A DNA stretch of 33,230 nt from Alistipes sp. (GCA_017937805.1 JAGBCX010000054.1:1-33230); one strand, 5' to 3'. Shown: positions 13,643 to 23,072, numbered from the stretch's first letter. Program-made: numbers and translations. Notes: generated by a model not told the origin, from the letters alone.

Positions 13643-16600
13643 GTGAAGGGGTTTATTAAACATATCGTTATCGCCATTGTTGCGCTCTTGGGTGCATATT
13701 CGGCATCGGCACAATACTACTCGTGGGGTGCCGACCCGACCTATATGCGCTGGCGCAAACTCAAAGGCGACAAGATTGATGTTATCTACCCCGACACAGC
13801 ACGTACACAGGGCTACAAAATGATGTACTATGCCCGTGCCGTGCAGCCAACCATCGACTTTGGCTATCGTCACGGTCCGATGAAGATACCGTTTGTTATT
13901 CACCCCGAAAACTTCTCGTCAAACGGCTTGGTGATGTGGCTACCGAAGCGTGTCGAGATTCTCTCCTCGCCGGCAGTAAATGGCTACTCGATGCCGTGGT
14001 TGAAACAACTTGCTGCGCATGAATATCGCCACGCCGTGCAGTACAACAACATCAACCGAGGTTTTGTCCGAGCGTTCAGCTATATTCTCGGTCAGCAGAG
14101 TTCTACCATCGGACTGCTCTTTATGCCATTGTGGGGCTTGGAGGGCGATGCAACACTCTCCGAAACACAAATGTCTTCGTTTGGTCGTGCGCTGCAACCC
14201 TCATTTACGATGCATTACCGAGCCATCGGCAACCCAACAAAAGAGCGAGGTTTTAATAAATGGTTCTGTGGCTCTTACCGAGAGTATATCCCCGACCATT
14301 ACCAACTTGGATATCAGATAACGGCATACGCCAACACCAAATATAACGAAAATATTTGGGATAAGATAGTGCATTATGCCGTGCGTAACCCCTACACATT
14401 CGCCACAACCTATGTTGCGATGAAGAAGTACTACGGTACATCGACAACAAAGCTCTTCCGCGAAACATTTGCCGATTTGAACGACTATTGGAACTCCCTG
14501 CCATACCAACCAAACACCTCGACACAACTCTCTGCCGAGCGCAAAAAGGGCTATACAACATTCCGCTATCCACAATATATTGACCAAGATATGGTCTTGT
14601 CGCTCTGCGAAACGCTTGATAAGCCCGATGCCTTTGTCGTAACGGACAGCAAGACGGGCAAGAGTCGCCATATCGCCTATACGGGAGCCGTATCGAGCCG
14701 CCCAAGCGAGGTTGTCGGAGGTCGCGTATGGTGGACCGAGTATCGCCGCAGTACCCTCTTTGCCGAGCGTGTAAATTCAAAACTCTGCTACATGGATTTG
14801 GAGCGAGGTCGTACCCGAACGCTCAACCGCATGCAGAAGGTCTTATATCCAACCCCAATTTCCGAATATGAGTTGGCATGGGTAGAGTATGCGCCGAGTG
14901 GAGTGTATAGCATCGTAAGGGGAAACCCTCAACCTCGCCACGAAGAGGAGTATTTGCGTGTGGAAATCCCTTCGGATATTGAGGTACATGGCTTGGCATA
15001 CGACAACTACACCCGTGCGCTCTACTTTATCGCCACGGACGATAGCGGTATGTGGCTCGGCAAAGTCGGCAGAAACAGAGATATAGAACACATTACGCAA
15101 GGGGCATATATCACCATCAGCGACCTCCGCGCCAAGGACGGAGTGTTGTACTTTGGCTCAATTCAGTCGGGCAAAGATGAGGTACATTGCTACGACCTTC
15201 GCACCTCGACCGAGTATCGCATATCGGCCTCGACCTACGGCTCATTCTCGCCAATGCCTACCGACGAAGAGAAGGTTGTGATGACCACCTACGACCGCTA
15301 TGGCTACCATATTGCCGAGCAGAAAATTGTACGCGACACCCTACCGAAAATAGGGTACTCGAAATTGCCTAAAAACTTGGTAAATCCACAACGCAAAAAG
15401 TGGAACACCATAAATCTCGACACGGTGCGATTTATCGGTGCCGATTCGATGCTGGCGCAAGCAAAGGAGTTTGGTAAGGTGAAGCGCAAGGGGGGCATAA
15501 AACCTCTGCGTGATAAGCGATATAATGGTGCGGCACACCTCTTTAACGTTCACTCGTGGGCACCGGTGTCGTACGATCCGTTTGCGTTGAGCGAGGAGGG
15601 TGCGTTGGACTTCAACCTCGGAGCAACCATTATGTCGCAGAATATTCTCTCCACAGCCAGCGGTTATCTCACCTGGGGTTGGAATGCAAGAGAGGGAAAC
15701 GTCTTCAAGGGTGCTTTTCGATATTACGGCCTAGGCGTAAATCTGAGCATAAATGCCACGTATGGCGGTACGCAACAACTCTACTCTGCGTACACCTTCC
15801 TCTACAACCCGCTTAGTGGTCGCTACGAGGCGGTTTTGCCGGGAGGCAAGGAGGAGTATGTCACAAACCCTATTACGGGCAAAGAGGAGGTTGTTCTAAG
15901 CGAAGTTCCCGATTTGGGACGATACTACAATGTCGGAATGATGGCATCGTTGCCACTCTACTTCCAATCGGGTTACCACACTCGCCTTGTGCAGGTATCT
16001 GCCGGCTACAACTACTCGAACGGCCTTGTTGCAAAGGTTAACAGGCTCGCGGTAAACATCGGCAAAGGAAGTGTTAGCAACCTTGCAAAAATTGGCTATA
16101 AGGAGGGTGTGCATCTGTTGCAATTTGGTTGGGGTTATCAAGACCAGGTAAGGTTGGCTCACAAAGATTTTCTGCCAAAATGGGGACAAATCATCTCCCT
16201 TAACTACGCCCTCAACCCCGAAGACGAAAACTTCGGACATCTCGTATCGGTCTATGGCAAAGCATACTTTCCGGGTGTTGCAAAACACCACTCCCTGTCA
16301 TTTGCGGCGGTATATCAAACCTCATTAAAGGGTTTTGACCACGAAAAAGCGATATCCAACCTCGCGTTTCATTCGGGCCGATTGGTGCCACGCGGCTTCT
16401 ACTCGTCAGATATTGAAAACCGCAACTATGTGGCAACATCAACAAACTACGCATTACCAATTTGGTATCCGGACCTCGGCTGTTCGTTTATCCACTTCAA
16501 GCGTGTGCGCCTAAATCTCGGATTTGATTATGCCTCGTTTGACCACAAGCAGATGTATGTGAATGAGGCAGATAGTTCCGTCTTCTCGAAGCTTGAACGA

Positions 16601-16780
16601 CACCAGATAATCTCCTATGGAGGTGATATTTCCATTGACTTTAACCTCTTCCGCATGCCTGCAGCAGCAACGACCTCTCTTACGCTTTCAATATATCAAC
16701 CAACTGTTTTAACCAAACACAAGGGCGATCAAGAGAGAAGAAAACCATTTGTAACTGTAGGTTTCGGATTACCATTCTAA
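13643..16780 (+). CDS. Large secreted protein: metallopeptidase-like domain, propeller, C-terminal barrel
   Basis: The 1045-residue product starts at a GTG nine bases after the SUI1 gene. A clear signal peptide (to about residue 23, ending ASAQ) leads into a domain with HEYRH at 126-130, an HExxH zinc site, and a likely third ligand in WGLEGDA (E167), as in gluzincin/MA-type peptidases. The middle (about 300-600) has repeated short strands (GRVWWTEYRR, LAWVEYAPSG, LYFGSIQSGKDEVHCYDL) like a TolB/WD beta-propeller. The last ~400 residues alternate aromatic and polar residues like an outer-membrane barrel and end in FVTVGFGLPF, with a terminal Phe fit for BAM recognition. It is probably an outer-membrane protein with an active or relic peptidase in the periplasm. 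Substrate unknown; domain boundaries are estimates. Confidence 0.72.
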   Translation: MKGFIKHIVIAIVALLGAYSASAQYYSWGADPTYMRWRKLKGDKIDVIYPDTARTQGYKMMYYARAVQPTIDFGYRHGPMKIPFVIHPENFSSNGLVMWLPKRVEILSSPAVNGYSMPWLKQLAAHEYRHAVQYNNINRGFVRAFSYILGQQSSTIGLLFMPLWGLEGDATLSETQMSSFGRALQPSFTMHYRAIGNPTKERGFNKWFCGSYREYIPDHYQLGYQITAYANTKYNENIWDKIVHYAVRNPYTFATTYVAMKKYYGTSTTKLFRETFADLNDYWNSLPYQPNTSTQLSAERKKGYTTFRYPQYIDQDMVLSLCETLDKPDAFVVTDSKTGKSRHIAYTGAVSSRPSEVVGGRVWWTEYRRSTLFAERVNSKLCYMDLERGRTRTLNRMQKVLYPTPISEYELAWVEYAPSGVYSIVRGNPQPRHEEEYLRVEIPSDIEVHGLAYDNYTRALYFIATDDSGMWLGKVGRNRDIEHITQGAYITISDLRAKDGVLYFGSIQSGKDEVHCYDLRTSTEYRISASTYGSFSPMPTDEEKVVMTTYDRYGYHIAEQKIVRDTLPKIGYSKLPKNLVNPQRKKWNTINLDTVRFIGADSMLAQAKEFGKVKRKGGIKPLRDKRYNGAAHLFNVHSWAPVSYDPFALSEEGALDFNLGATIMSQNILSTASGYLTWGWNAREGNVFKGAFRYYGLGVNLSINATYGGTQQLYSAYTFLYNPLSGRYEAVLPGGKEEYVTNPITGKEEVVLSEVPDLGRYYNVGMMASLPLYFQSGYHTRLVQVSAGYNYSNGLVAKVNRLAVNIGKGSVSNLAKIGYKEGVHLLQFGWGYQDQVRLAHKDFLPKWGQIISLNYALNPEDENFGHLVSVYGKAYFPGVAKHHSLSFAAVYQTSLKGFDHEKAISNLAFHSGRLVPRGFYSSDIENRNYVATSTNYALPIWYPDLGCSFIHFKRVRLNLGFDYASFDHKQMYVNEADSSVFSKLERHQIISYGGDISIDFNLFRMPAAATTSLTLSIYQPTVLTKHKGDQERRKPFVTVGFGLPF

Positions 16781-16793
16781 CTCAACACGAACT

Positions 16794-19238
16794 ATGCAAA
16801 CAAAAAAGAATACTATTCGCCGAAGCACCCCAAAGAGAGGTGCAACAAAGAGAAACAACAAGACAAAACAGCTTGTAAAGTGGCTGTGGATTGTGGCCAT
16901 GACACCTGTCGCTGTGCTGGTGTTAATGCTCTCGCTTACAGCAATGGGCGCATTTGGTCGTATGCCGTCATTCGAGGAGTTGGAGAATCCAAAGAGCAAC
17001 CTCGCAACCGAGATATATGCCGACAATGGGCAGGTTATCGGCAGTTTCTTCGTGCAAAATCGCTCCTATGTGCAGTATGCCGACCTCTTTCCGCAGGATT
17101 CGACCGCGTTACTCAACATCGCAGGGCATCAATTACCACCACTCGCTGCGGCTCTTGTCGCTACGGAGGACGCTCGATTCTATACCCATTCGGGTATAGA
17201 CCTCGTGTCGTTGGCACGTGTGGGAGTCAAGACCATCGCCTTGCAACGCTCATCGCAGGGTGGCGGTAGTACCATTACGCAACAGTTGGCGAAAAATCTC
17301 TTCCCTCGTGGCAAGCGAGGCGAGAACAAGATTGTCCGCACAGCAAAACTTGTGGTGTCGAAGTTCAAAGAGTGGATTACAGCCCTGAAACTCGAATACA
17401 ACTACACCAAAGAGGAGATTGTGGCCATGTACCTCAACACCGTTGAGTATGGCTCCAACGCCTTCGGCATCAAGTCGGCCGCAGCAACCTTCTTTGGCAA
17501 AACACCTGCGGAGTTGAACTTGCAGGAGGCGGCGGTTTTGGTAGGAGTAGTAAATGCTCCAACGCGCTACTCACCTGTGCGCAACCCCGAAAATGCACTG
17601 CGCCGCCGCAACACCGTATTGAAACGAATCGAAGCGGCAGGAGGAATCACCTCAGCTCAATACGACTCGTTGTCGGCACTGCCTATCACACTGAACTATC
17701 GCCCCGTATCGCACAACTATGGTCGTGCAACCTACTTCCGCGAAATGTTGCGTCTGACGATGAATGCTCAACGACCAAAACGCCGTAACTTCTACACAAC
17801 ATGGGACTACGAGCAGGCGTGCAAGGAGTATGACGAAAATCCACTTATCGGCTGGTGCCACAAAAACCGCAAAGCTGATGGCTCCTCATACGATATATAC
17901 CGTGATGGTTTGAAGATTTACACCACCATCAATGCCTCGATGCAGGAGTATGCCGAGGCATCGGTGCAGAAGCAGCTACAAACCGTCATTCAGCCGACAA
18001 TGGATAAGCAGGTGCGCGAAACCAAAAAACTCTTCCAAAACATCTCCTCTGAGGAGGAAGAGGCAATCATCAAACGAGCAATGCGCAACTCCGACCGCTT
18101 CCGCAATATGAAATCGGCCGGATTGAGCGACAAGGAGATATACGCAAGCTTCTCGAAGAGGTGCGAGATGAAGGTCTTTACCTACGAAGGTGAGCGCGAC
18201 ACACTGCTCACTCCTCGCGACTCTATTTTGCACCACAAGCGCATTATGCGAGCAGCCTTCGTAGCGATGGAGCCGCAGACAGGTCATGTCAAGGCGTATG
18301 TCGGAGGTCCTTCGTTCCAATACTTCAAGTACGATATGGCAAAGCAGGGCAAGCGACAGATTGGCTCTACGGTCAAGCCATTTATCTACACCTTTGCTAT
18401 CGACCACCTTGGCTTGACGCCTTGTACGATGGTGCCAAACCTCCCCGTAACAATCGAAACAGCGGTGGGTGCAGCGTGGTCGCCAAAGGAGTCGGGAAAT
18501 GTGGAGTATGACGGTGTTCTGCACCCATTGCGTTGGGGCTTGGCGCACTCTCGCAACAACTACTCGGCTTGGATTATGAAGCAGGCTAAACAACCCGAAG
18601 CCGTAGCCGACTTTATCCACAATATGGGTATTTTGAGCTTTATAGACCCCGTATATGCTCTGTGTGTAGGCTCGTTCGAGTCGAATGTATATGAGATGGT
18701 TAGCGCCTATTCGACCTTTGCAAATGAGGGCGTATATAACACTCCGATTTTTGTAACACACATCGAGGATAGACAGGGCAATCTTATCTCCTCGTTCACC
18801 ACCTCATCGCAAGATGCAATCAGCAAGGAGTCGGCATATACGATGCTTACGATGATGCAGAGGGTTATCACTCATGGCACGGGCCGTCGTATGGGTTGGG
18901 CATTCAATATGCACGGCGTGGAGATTGCCGGCAAGACGGGTACAACAAACGAAAATCGTGATGCTTGGTTTATGGGTATAACGCCAAAACTTGTTGCCGG
19001 AGCGTGGGTTGGTGGCGAAGACCAATCCATTCACCTCACTTCGAGCCGAGGAGAAGGCTCGGTTATGGCGTTGCCAATAGTGGGAGAGTTCCTCCGCCGA
19101 GTACACAGTGACCCTAACATAAATGTCGATAGGGAGGATAAGTTTGTGTGCCCGGCATCGTGGCAGGCGGTGGAGTGCGAAGATGCCGAGAGCCCCGCTG
19201 CCGCCGCAGCAATGACACAAGACGAATTCTTTGAATAA
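16794..19238 (+). CDS. Bifunctional penicillin-binding protein 1A
   Basis: A class A PBP that polymerises and crosslinks peptidoglycan in the periplasm. The 814 residues show a basic cytoplasmic tail and one membrane helix (about 29-51). The GT51 glycosyltransferase has ATEDARFY (E125) and GGSTITQQLAKNLF (about 158-170). The transpeptidase has active-site S525-T-V-K528, S586-R-N588 and K714-T-G716. All catalytic motifs are present and the length is normal. It begins 13 bases after the large barrel gene, so it probably shares that transcript. The C-terminal end is short and acidic with an alanine run. Gene symbols such as mrcA or ponA are used for this family; I leave the symbol open. Confidence 0.95.
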   Translation: MQTKKNTIRRSTPKRGATKRNNKTKQLVKWLWIVAMTPVAVLVLMLSLTAMGAFGRMPSFEELENPKSNLATEIYADNGQVIGSFFVQNRSYVQYADLFPQDSTALLNIAGHQLPPLAAALVATEDARFYTHSGIDLVSLARVGVKTIALQRSSQGGGSTITQQLAKNLFPRGKRGENKIVRTAKLVVSKFKEWITALKLEYNYTKEEIVAMYLNTVEYGSNAFGIKSAAATFFGKTPAELNLQEAAVLVGVVNAPTRYSPVRNPENALRRRNTVLKRIEAAGGITSAQYDSLSALPITLNYRPVSHNYGRATYFREMLRLTMNAQRPKRRNFYTTWDYEQACKEYDENPLIGWCHKNRKADGSSYDIYRDGLKIYTTINASMQEYAEASVQKQLQTVIQPTMDKQVRETKKLFQNISSEEEEAIIKRAMRNSDRFRNMKSAGLSDKEIYASFSKRCEMKVFTYEGERDTLLTPRDSILHHKRIMRAAFVAMEPQTGHVKAYVGGPSFQYFKYDMAKQGKRQIGSTVKPFIYTFAIDHLGLTPCTMVPNLPVTIETAVGAAWSPKESGNVEYDGVLHPLRWGLAHSRNNYSAWIMKQAKQPEAVADFIHNMGILSFIDPVYALCVGSFESNVYEMVSAYSTFANEGVYNTPIFVTHIEDRQGNLISSFTTSSQDAISKESAYTMLTMMQRVITHGTGRRMGWAFNMHGVEIAGKTGTTNENRDAWFMGITPKLVAGAWVGGEDQSIHLTSSRGEGSVMALPIVGEFLRRVHSDPNINVDREDKFVCPASWQAVECEDAESPAAAAAMTQDEFFE

Positions 19239-19347
19239 CGGAAAACGGACCGCTGCGATTAAGTCGAGAGCAGAGGCTGCTTGCAGACTATGCCGAGACG
19301 GAGCAGTGAAAAGCCCACGCAGTGGGATTAAAGCGGAAAACGCAAAA
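19239..19347. other. Intergenic segment with a short palindrome
   Basis: The 320 bases between the PBP gene and asd hold no gene. This first part contains CCCAC-GCA-GTGGG (19314-19326), a 5-pair hairpin without a T-run, so not a terminator. The rest is the duplicated asd leader and a palindromic repeat. Confidence 0.5.
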
Positions 19348-19409
19348 CGCAAAGCAGTAATTTGAAATACAAACAATACACAAAAAAATAACTTAAACAA
19401 CAACGAATT
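19348..19409. repeat. Upstream copy of the duplicated asd leader (62 bases)
   Basis: It matches 19498-19559 at 61 of 62 bases (A at 19356 against G in the other copy), with a period of 150 bases. The downstream copy ends exactly at the asd ATG; this one is cut off from asd by 88 bases of inserted sequence. Confidence 0.88.
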
Positions 19410-19410
19410 T

Positions 19411-19466
19411 TAGTGGAGCGTAGCGACAAGTCCCCCTTTGGCAAAGGGGGATTTAGGGGGAATGTA
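19411..19466 (+). repeat. Dispersed palindromic repeat, copy 2
   Basis: TCCCCCTTT (19431-19439), loop GGC, AAAGGGGGA (19443-19451) make a 9-pair stem with a conserved lead (GGAGCGTAGCGACAAG) and a tail TTTAGGGGG. It is the same family as 545-590 on the opposite strand. It forms the core of the 88 bases between the two asd leader copies; a second small hairpin (AAGGTG-TTG-CACCTT, 19467-19481) follows. Confidence 0.65.
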
Positions 19467-19497
19467 AAGGTGTTGCACCTTCATAATTCTGCCATCT

Positions 19498-19559
19498 CGC
19501 AAAGCGGTAATTTGAAATACAAACAATACACAAAAAAATAACTTAAACAACAACGAATT
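19498..19559. repeat. Downstream copy of the duplicated asd leader
   Basis: This is the partner of 19348-19409. It abuts the asd start codon and so serves as its untranslated leader. Confidence 0.88.
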
Positions 19560-20570
19560 ATGAAGGTAGCCGTAGTTGGCGCAAGTGGCGCCGTAGGACA
19601 AGAGTTCCTGAAAATTTTAGACGAGCATAACTTTCCACTCGATGAGTTGGTACTATTTGGCTCATCGCGCAGTGCAGGACAAACACGAACTTTTCGTGGC
19701 AAGGAGATTGTAATCAAGGAGTTGCAACACAATGACGACTTCAAGGATATTGATTTGGCTTTGGTGTCGGCAGGTGGAGCTATTTCGCGCGATTATGCCG
19801 AAACAATCACAAAATATGGTTGTTTGATGATTGACAACTCATCGTGCTACCGTATGGACAACGATGTGCCGTTGGTAGTGCCTGAGGTTAATGCCGAAGA
19901 CGCATTGAATGCTCCACGCCGCATTATCGCAAACCCAAACTGCACAACAATTCAGATGGTCGTTGCGTTGAATGCTATCGAGAAGTTGTCGCACATCAAG
20001 CGTGTGCATGTTTCAACCTATCAGTCGGCAAGTGGCGCAGGTGCGCAGGCTATGGCGGAGTTGGAGGAGCAACACGCATCGCTCGTAAAGGGCGAGGAGC
20101 CAAAGGTTGAGAAATTTGCTTATCAGTTGGCTTTCAACGTGATACCGCATATTGATGTCTTTACCGATAATGACTATACCAAGGAGGAGATGAAGATGCA
20201 TAACGAAACTCGCAAGATTATGCACTCGGACTGCTCAGTGTCGGCAACATGTGTGCGTGTGCCCGTTATGCGCGCCCACTCGGAGAGCATCTGGGTTGAG
20301 ACCGAGCGACCAATCTCGCCAGAGGAGGCCCGCAAGGCATTTGCCGAGGCTGAGGGCGTAGTTGTTGTGGATAATCCTTCGGAAAAGGAGTACCCAATGC
20401 CGTTGTTTATCGCCGGTAAGGAGCCTGTATATGTTGGTCGTATCCGCAAGGATATAACTTGCGAGAATGGTTTGTCGTTCTGGTGCGTAGCCGACCAGAT
20501 CAAGAAGGGTGCGGCACTGAACGCTGTGCAGATTGCCGAGTGGTTGATTGCAAAAGGTGTTTTACGATAA
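19560..20570 (+). CDS. asd: Aspartate-semialdehyde dehydrogenase
   Basis: The enzyme reduces aspartyl phosphate to aspartate semialdehyde with NADPH, the step after aspartate kinase (encoded here at 10801). The 336 residues show the Rossmann start [17 protein letters not shown], the catalytic cysteine in NPNCTT (C128), the [14 protein letters not shown] substrate loop, and [10 protein letters not shown] with the catalytic histidine at 240. Length and motifs are complete. ATG 19560 is the only sensible start and sits directly after the duplicated leader. It has its own leader and is monocistronic in appearance; bamD downstream has a separate promoter. Confidence 0.97.
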   Translation: MKVAVVGASGAVGQEFLKILDEHNFPLDELVLFGSSRSAGQTRTFRGKEIVIKELQHNDDFKDIDLALVSAGGAISRDYAETITKYGCLMIDNSSCYRMDNDVPLVVPEVNAEDALNAPRRIIANPNCTTIQMVVALNAIEKLSHIKRVHVSTYQSASGAGAQAMAELEEQHASLVKGEEPKVEKFAYQLAFNVIPHIDVFTDNDYTKEEMKMHNETRKIMHSDCSVSATCVRVPVMRAHSESIWVETERPISPEEARKAFAEAEGVVVVDNPSEKEYPMPLFIAGKEPVYVGRIRKDITCENGLSFWCVADQIKKGAALNAVQIAEWLIAKGVLR

Positions 20571-20584
20571 AATATCACATAAAT

Positions 20585-20615
20585 TTTGCAGTTTGATATA
20601 TTTGCAGTAACTTTG
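20585..20615 (+). promoter_or_regulatory. Promoter of the bamD-rpoZ-coaBC-recN cluster
   Basis: TTTG (20585-20588), exactly 19 bases, TAACTTTG (20608-20615): a full consensus match. Transcription should start near 20621, about 38 bases before the bamD ATG. Confidence 0.7.
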
Positions 20616-20658
20616 CACGATTTAGCACGCATACGCGCGTGAGAGAACTTGAGCTTTT

Positions 20659-21549
20659 ATGGTTAAGTGGATTGTTAAAATAGGCCTTTTCGTGTTGTTG
20701 TCGGCATTTGCCGTCAACACCTCTTTTGCGAAGTCTGACGAGAAGAAAGATGGAAAGAAGAGCGCCCGCGAGAGGGTGGAATTGGGCAAAAGAGTGGCCA
20801 TTCACAAAATCATCAAGAGTGCCGATCCCGACCTGATTTATTCGGAGGGCTTAAAGTACTACAATCGCCAAAAATGGCGTCAGGCAGGAGATTTGTTCGA
20901 TGCCTGCATGGCATACTATGTTGGTGATGCTCGCGAGGACTCGGTTGCATTCTTCTCGGCTCGAAGCAAGTTCAAAAATCGCGACTACTCCGAGGCAACA
21001 ACACAGCTTGACGAGTTTCGTCGTAAGTTTGGACGCAGTATATTCGTTGAGGACGCTGATGCGATGTTGTCGATGTGTTACTACTACCTTGCTCCGGACC
21101 CTACACGCGACCAAACCGTTACCGGAGAGGCTATCGTTTCGTTCTCGGAGTTTATCGAGCGATACCCTAATTCAAAACGTGTAGAGACCTTTAAGAGTTT
21201 GATTGAGGAGCTGACTATGCGACTGAAAAAGAAGGCATACCTCAATGCCTACACCTACTTCAAGGTGCAACGCTACAAGTCGGCTGTGGTGGCTCTGCGT
21301 AATGCGCTGAAACTGTATCCCGACACGCCTCATCGCGAAGAGATACTCTACCTTATTGCGGTGTCGAACTATAAGTTGGCTCACAACTCCATAGCAGACA
21401 AGCAGGGAGAACGATATCTGAATGTTCTTGATTCGTACTACTCGTTTATCAACGAGTTCCCCGAGTCGAAGCATCGCAAGGAGTTGGAGCGATACATCAA
21501 GGAGGCAAAAGATTATTTAGACAAAAACAATATAGAAAAACAAAAATAA
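20659..21549 (+). CDS. bamD: Outer membrane assembly factor BamD-like protein
   Basis: BamD is the essential periplasmic TPR partner of BamA in inserting barrel proteins. The 296 residues contain a signal sequence (to about residue 24, ending SFA) and then stacked TPR-like helix pairs: DLIYSEGLKYYNRQKWRQAG, YSEATTQLDEFRRKFG, RYKSAVVALRNALKLYPDTP, VLDSYYSFINEFPESKHRKE. BamD is normally a lipoprotein, but no cysteine follows the signal sequence, so this one looks like a soluble or otherwise anchored form. It is five bases upstream of rpoZ, a typical Bacteroidota neighbourhood, which supports the call over a generic TPR protein. Confidence 0.85.
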   Translation: MVKWIVKIGLFVLLSAFAVNTSFAKSDEKKDGKKSARERVELGKRVAIHKIIKSADPDLIYSEGLKYYNRQKWRQAGDLFDACMAYYVGDAREDSVAFFSARSKFKNRDYSEATTQLDEFRRKFGRSIFVEDADAMLSMCYYYLAPDPTRDQTVTGEAIVSFSEFIERYPNSKRVETFKSLIEELTMRLKKKAYLNAYTYFKVQRYKSAVVALRNALKLYPDTPHREEILYLIAVSNYKLAHNSIADKQGERYLNVLDSYYSFINEFPESKHRKELERYIKEAKDYLDKNNIEKQK

Positions 21550-21553
21550 AGTT

Positions 21554-21868
21554 ATGGAGATTAAGAAGAATATTCCGAACAACACGGTAACCCGTAAGCT
21601 TGTAGATTTCGACCACGAGACAGGCAATGTCTACAAGAGCATCAATGTTATCGCTCGTCGTGCAAACCAGATTGCATCAGAGTTGAAGAGTGAATTGAAT
21701 CGCAAACTTGCGGATTTCTCGTCGCCAACCGACACCATGGAGGAGACTTTCGAGAATCGTGAGCAGATTGAGATTTCGCGCTACTATGAGCGTCTTCCAA
21801 AGCCTGCGATTATCGCTACCGAGGAGTTCCTCGATGACGAGATCTACTTCCGTGACGGAAAAGAGTAG
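21554..21868 (+). CDS. rpoZ: RNA polymerase subunit omega, Bacteroidota type
   Basis: Omega helps assemble and stabilise the beta' subunit of RNA polymerase. The 104-residue protein has the Bacteroidota pattern: NTVTRKLVDFDHETGNVYKS, then IARRANQIASELKSELNRKL (the helix matching the RpoZ/Rpb6 core), then the strongly conserved ENREQIEISRYYERLPKP. It is between bamD (5 bases) and coaBC (5 bases), so expression is tied to those genes. Confidence 0.92.
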   Translation: MEIKKNIPNNTVTRKLVDFDHETGNVYKSINVIARRANQIASELKSELNRKLADFSSPTDTMEETFENREQIEISRYYERLPKPAIIATEEFLDDEIYFRDGKE

Positions 21869-21873
21869 TTAAT

Positions 21874-23064
21874 ATGTTGCAGGGCAAACATATTCTGCTC
21901 GGTGTGACAGGTAGCATAGCTGCGTATAAGGCGGCTATGCTTTGTCGTCTTTTGCGCGTAGCAGGAGCAGAGGTCAAGGTGGTGATGACTCCGACAGCCA
22001 AGGAGTTTATAACACCCGTAACGATGGCTACATTGTCGAAAAATCCTATCGCCGTAGAGTTCTACAACCCCGAAAATGGCGATTGGCACTCACATATCTC
22101 GATGGGCGAGTGGGCGGATTGCTACCTCATAGCACCGGCTACCGCCAACACCATCGCAAAAATGGCGTACGGCATAGCGGACAACCTTCTGCTTACGACC
22201 TATCTTTCGGCTCGTTGCCAGACGGTAGTTGCACCTGCTATGGATTGCGACATGTTCTGCCACGAGGCTACGCAGGAGAATCTTGCGAAGTTGCGTGAGC
22301 GCGGTGTTGTCATCTTGGAGTCGCCTGAAGGCGAGTTGGCAAGCGGACTTATGGGCAAGGGGCGTATGATGGAGCCTGAGCAGATTGTCGAGGAGATAAG
22401 CAGACTTTTCACCGCAAAACAGACCTTGTCGGGTAAGCGAGTAATGGTTACCGCAGGTGCGACAATCGAGGCGATTGACCCTGTGCGTTATATATCGAAC
22501 CACTCAACCGGAAAGATGGGTTACGCCATTGCCGATGCGCTCGCAAAGCGCGGTGCAGAGGTGGTTTTGGTAAGCGGTAAGACCACATTGGCTGCGCCGC
22601 AGGGCGTGCGCCGTGTAGATGTCTGCTCGGCTGAGGATATGTACAACGCCGCGGTGGCGGAGTTCGAGCAGGCCGACTGCGCAGTGATGTGCGCCGCGGT
22701 TGCGGACTATACTCCTGCGGAGGTTGCGACCAGCAAAATCAAAAAGAGTGACAATTCGTTCTCGCTCGAACTGCGCAAGACAAAGGATATAGCCTACGAG
22801 TTGGGAAAGGTGAAGGGCTCACGCAAAATTGTGGGTTTTGCCCTCGAAACAGACAACGAGCAGTCGAATGCCGAGGAGAAATTGCGCAAGAAAAACCTCG
22901 ACCTTATCGTCTTAAACTCGTTGCAAGATAAGGGTGCGGGCTTTGGTTGCGACACCAACAAAGTAACCTTCATTGATGCTTCGCACCGCGAGGAGTTGCC
23001 ACTCCTTGCAAAGAGTGAGGTTGCCGAGCGAATTGCAGACCGTATCGAAAAACTTTTAAAATAG
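21874..23064 (+). CDS. coaBC: Phosphopantothenoylcysteine decarboxylase/synthetase
   Basis: A bifunctional enzyme for two middle steps of coenzyme A synthesis: ligation of cysteine to 4'-phosphopantothenate (CoaB) and decarboxylation of the product (CoaC). Residues 1-180 are the flavin-binding CoaC domain with GSIAAYKAAML, the catalytic His in WHSHIS (H74) and PAMDCDM (121-127). Residues from about 190 are CoaB with TAGATIEAIDPVRYISNHST, GKMGYAIADALAKRGAEV, and the KIKKS lysine loop. The length (396) is standard. It is in the bamD-rpoZ-coaBC-recN row; recN begins eight bases after its stop. Confidence 0.96.
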   Translation: MLQGKHILLGVTGSIAAYKAAMLCRLLRVAGAEVKVVMTPTAKEFITPVTMATLSKNPIAVEFYNPENGDWHSHISMGEWADCYLIAPATANTIAKMAYGIADNLLLTTYLSARCQTVVAPAMDCDMFCHEATQENLAKLRERGVVILESPEGELASGLMGKGRMMEPEQIVEEISRLFTAKQTLSGKRVMVTAGATIEAIDPVRYISNHSTGKMGYAIADALAKRGAEVVLVSGKTTLAAPQGVRRVDVCSAEDMYNAAVAEFEQADCAVMCAAVADYTPAEVATSKIKKSDNSFSLELRKTKDIAYELGKVKGSRKIVGFALETDNEQSNAEEKLRKKNLDLIVLNSLQDKGAGFGCDTNKVTFIDASHREELPLLAKSEVAERIADRIEKLLK

Positions 23065-23072
23065 AGAAGCGA

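Noticed and set aside
17976..18761. 261-codon minus-strand ORF opposite the PBP1A gene
   Set aside because: Shadow of a gene with all catalytic motifs intact.
18804..19601. Minus-strand ORFs across the PBP 3' end and asd leader
   Set aside because: They translate the duplicated leader and palindromic repeat; the like ends of the two frames come from the DNA repeat, not from a protein family.
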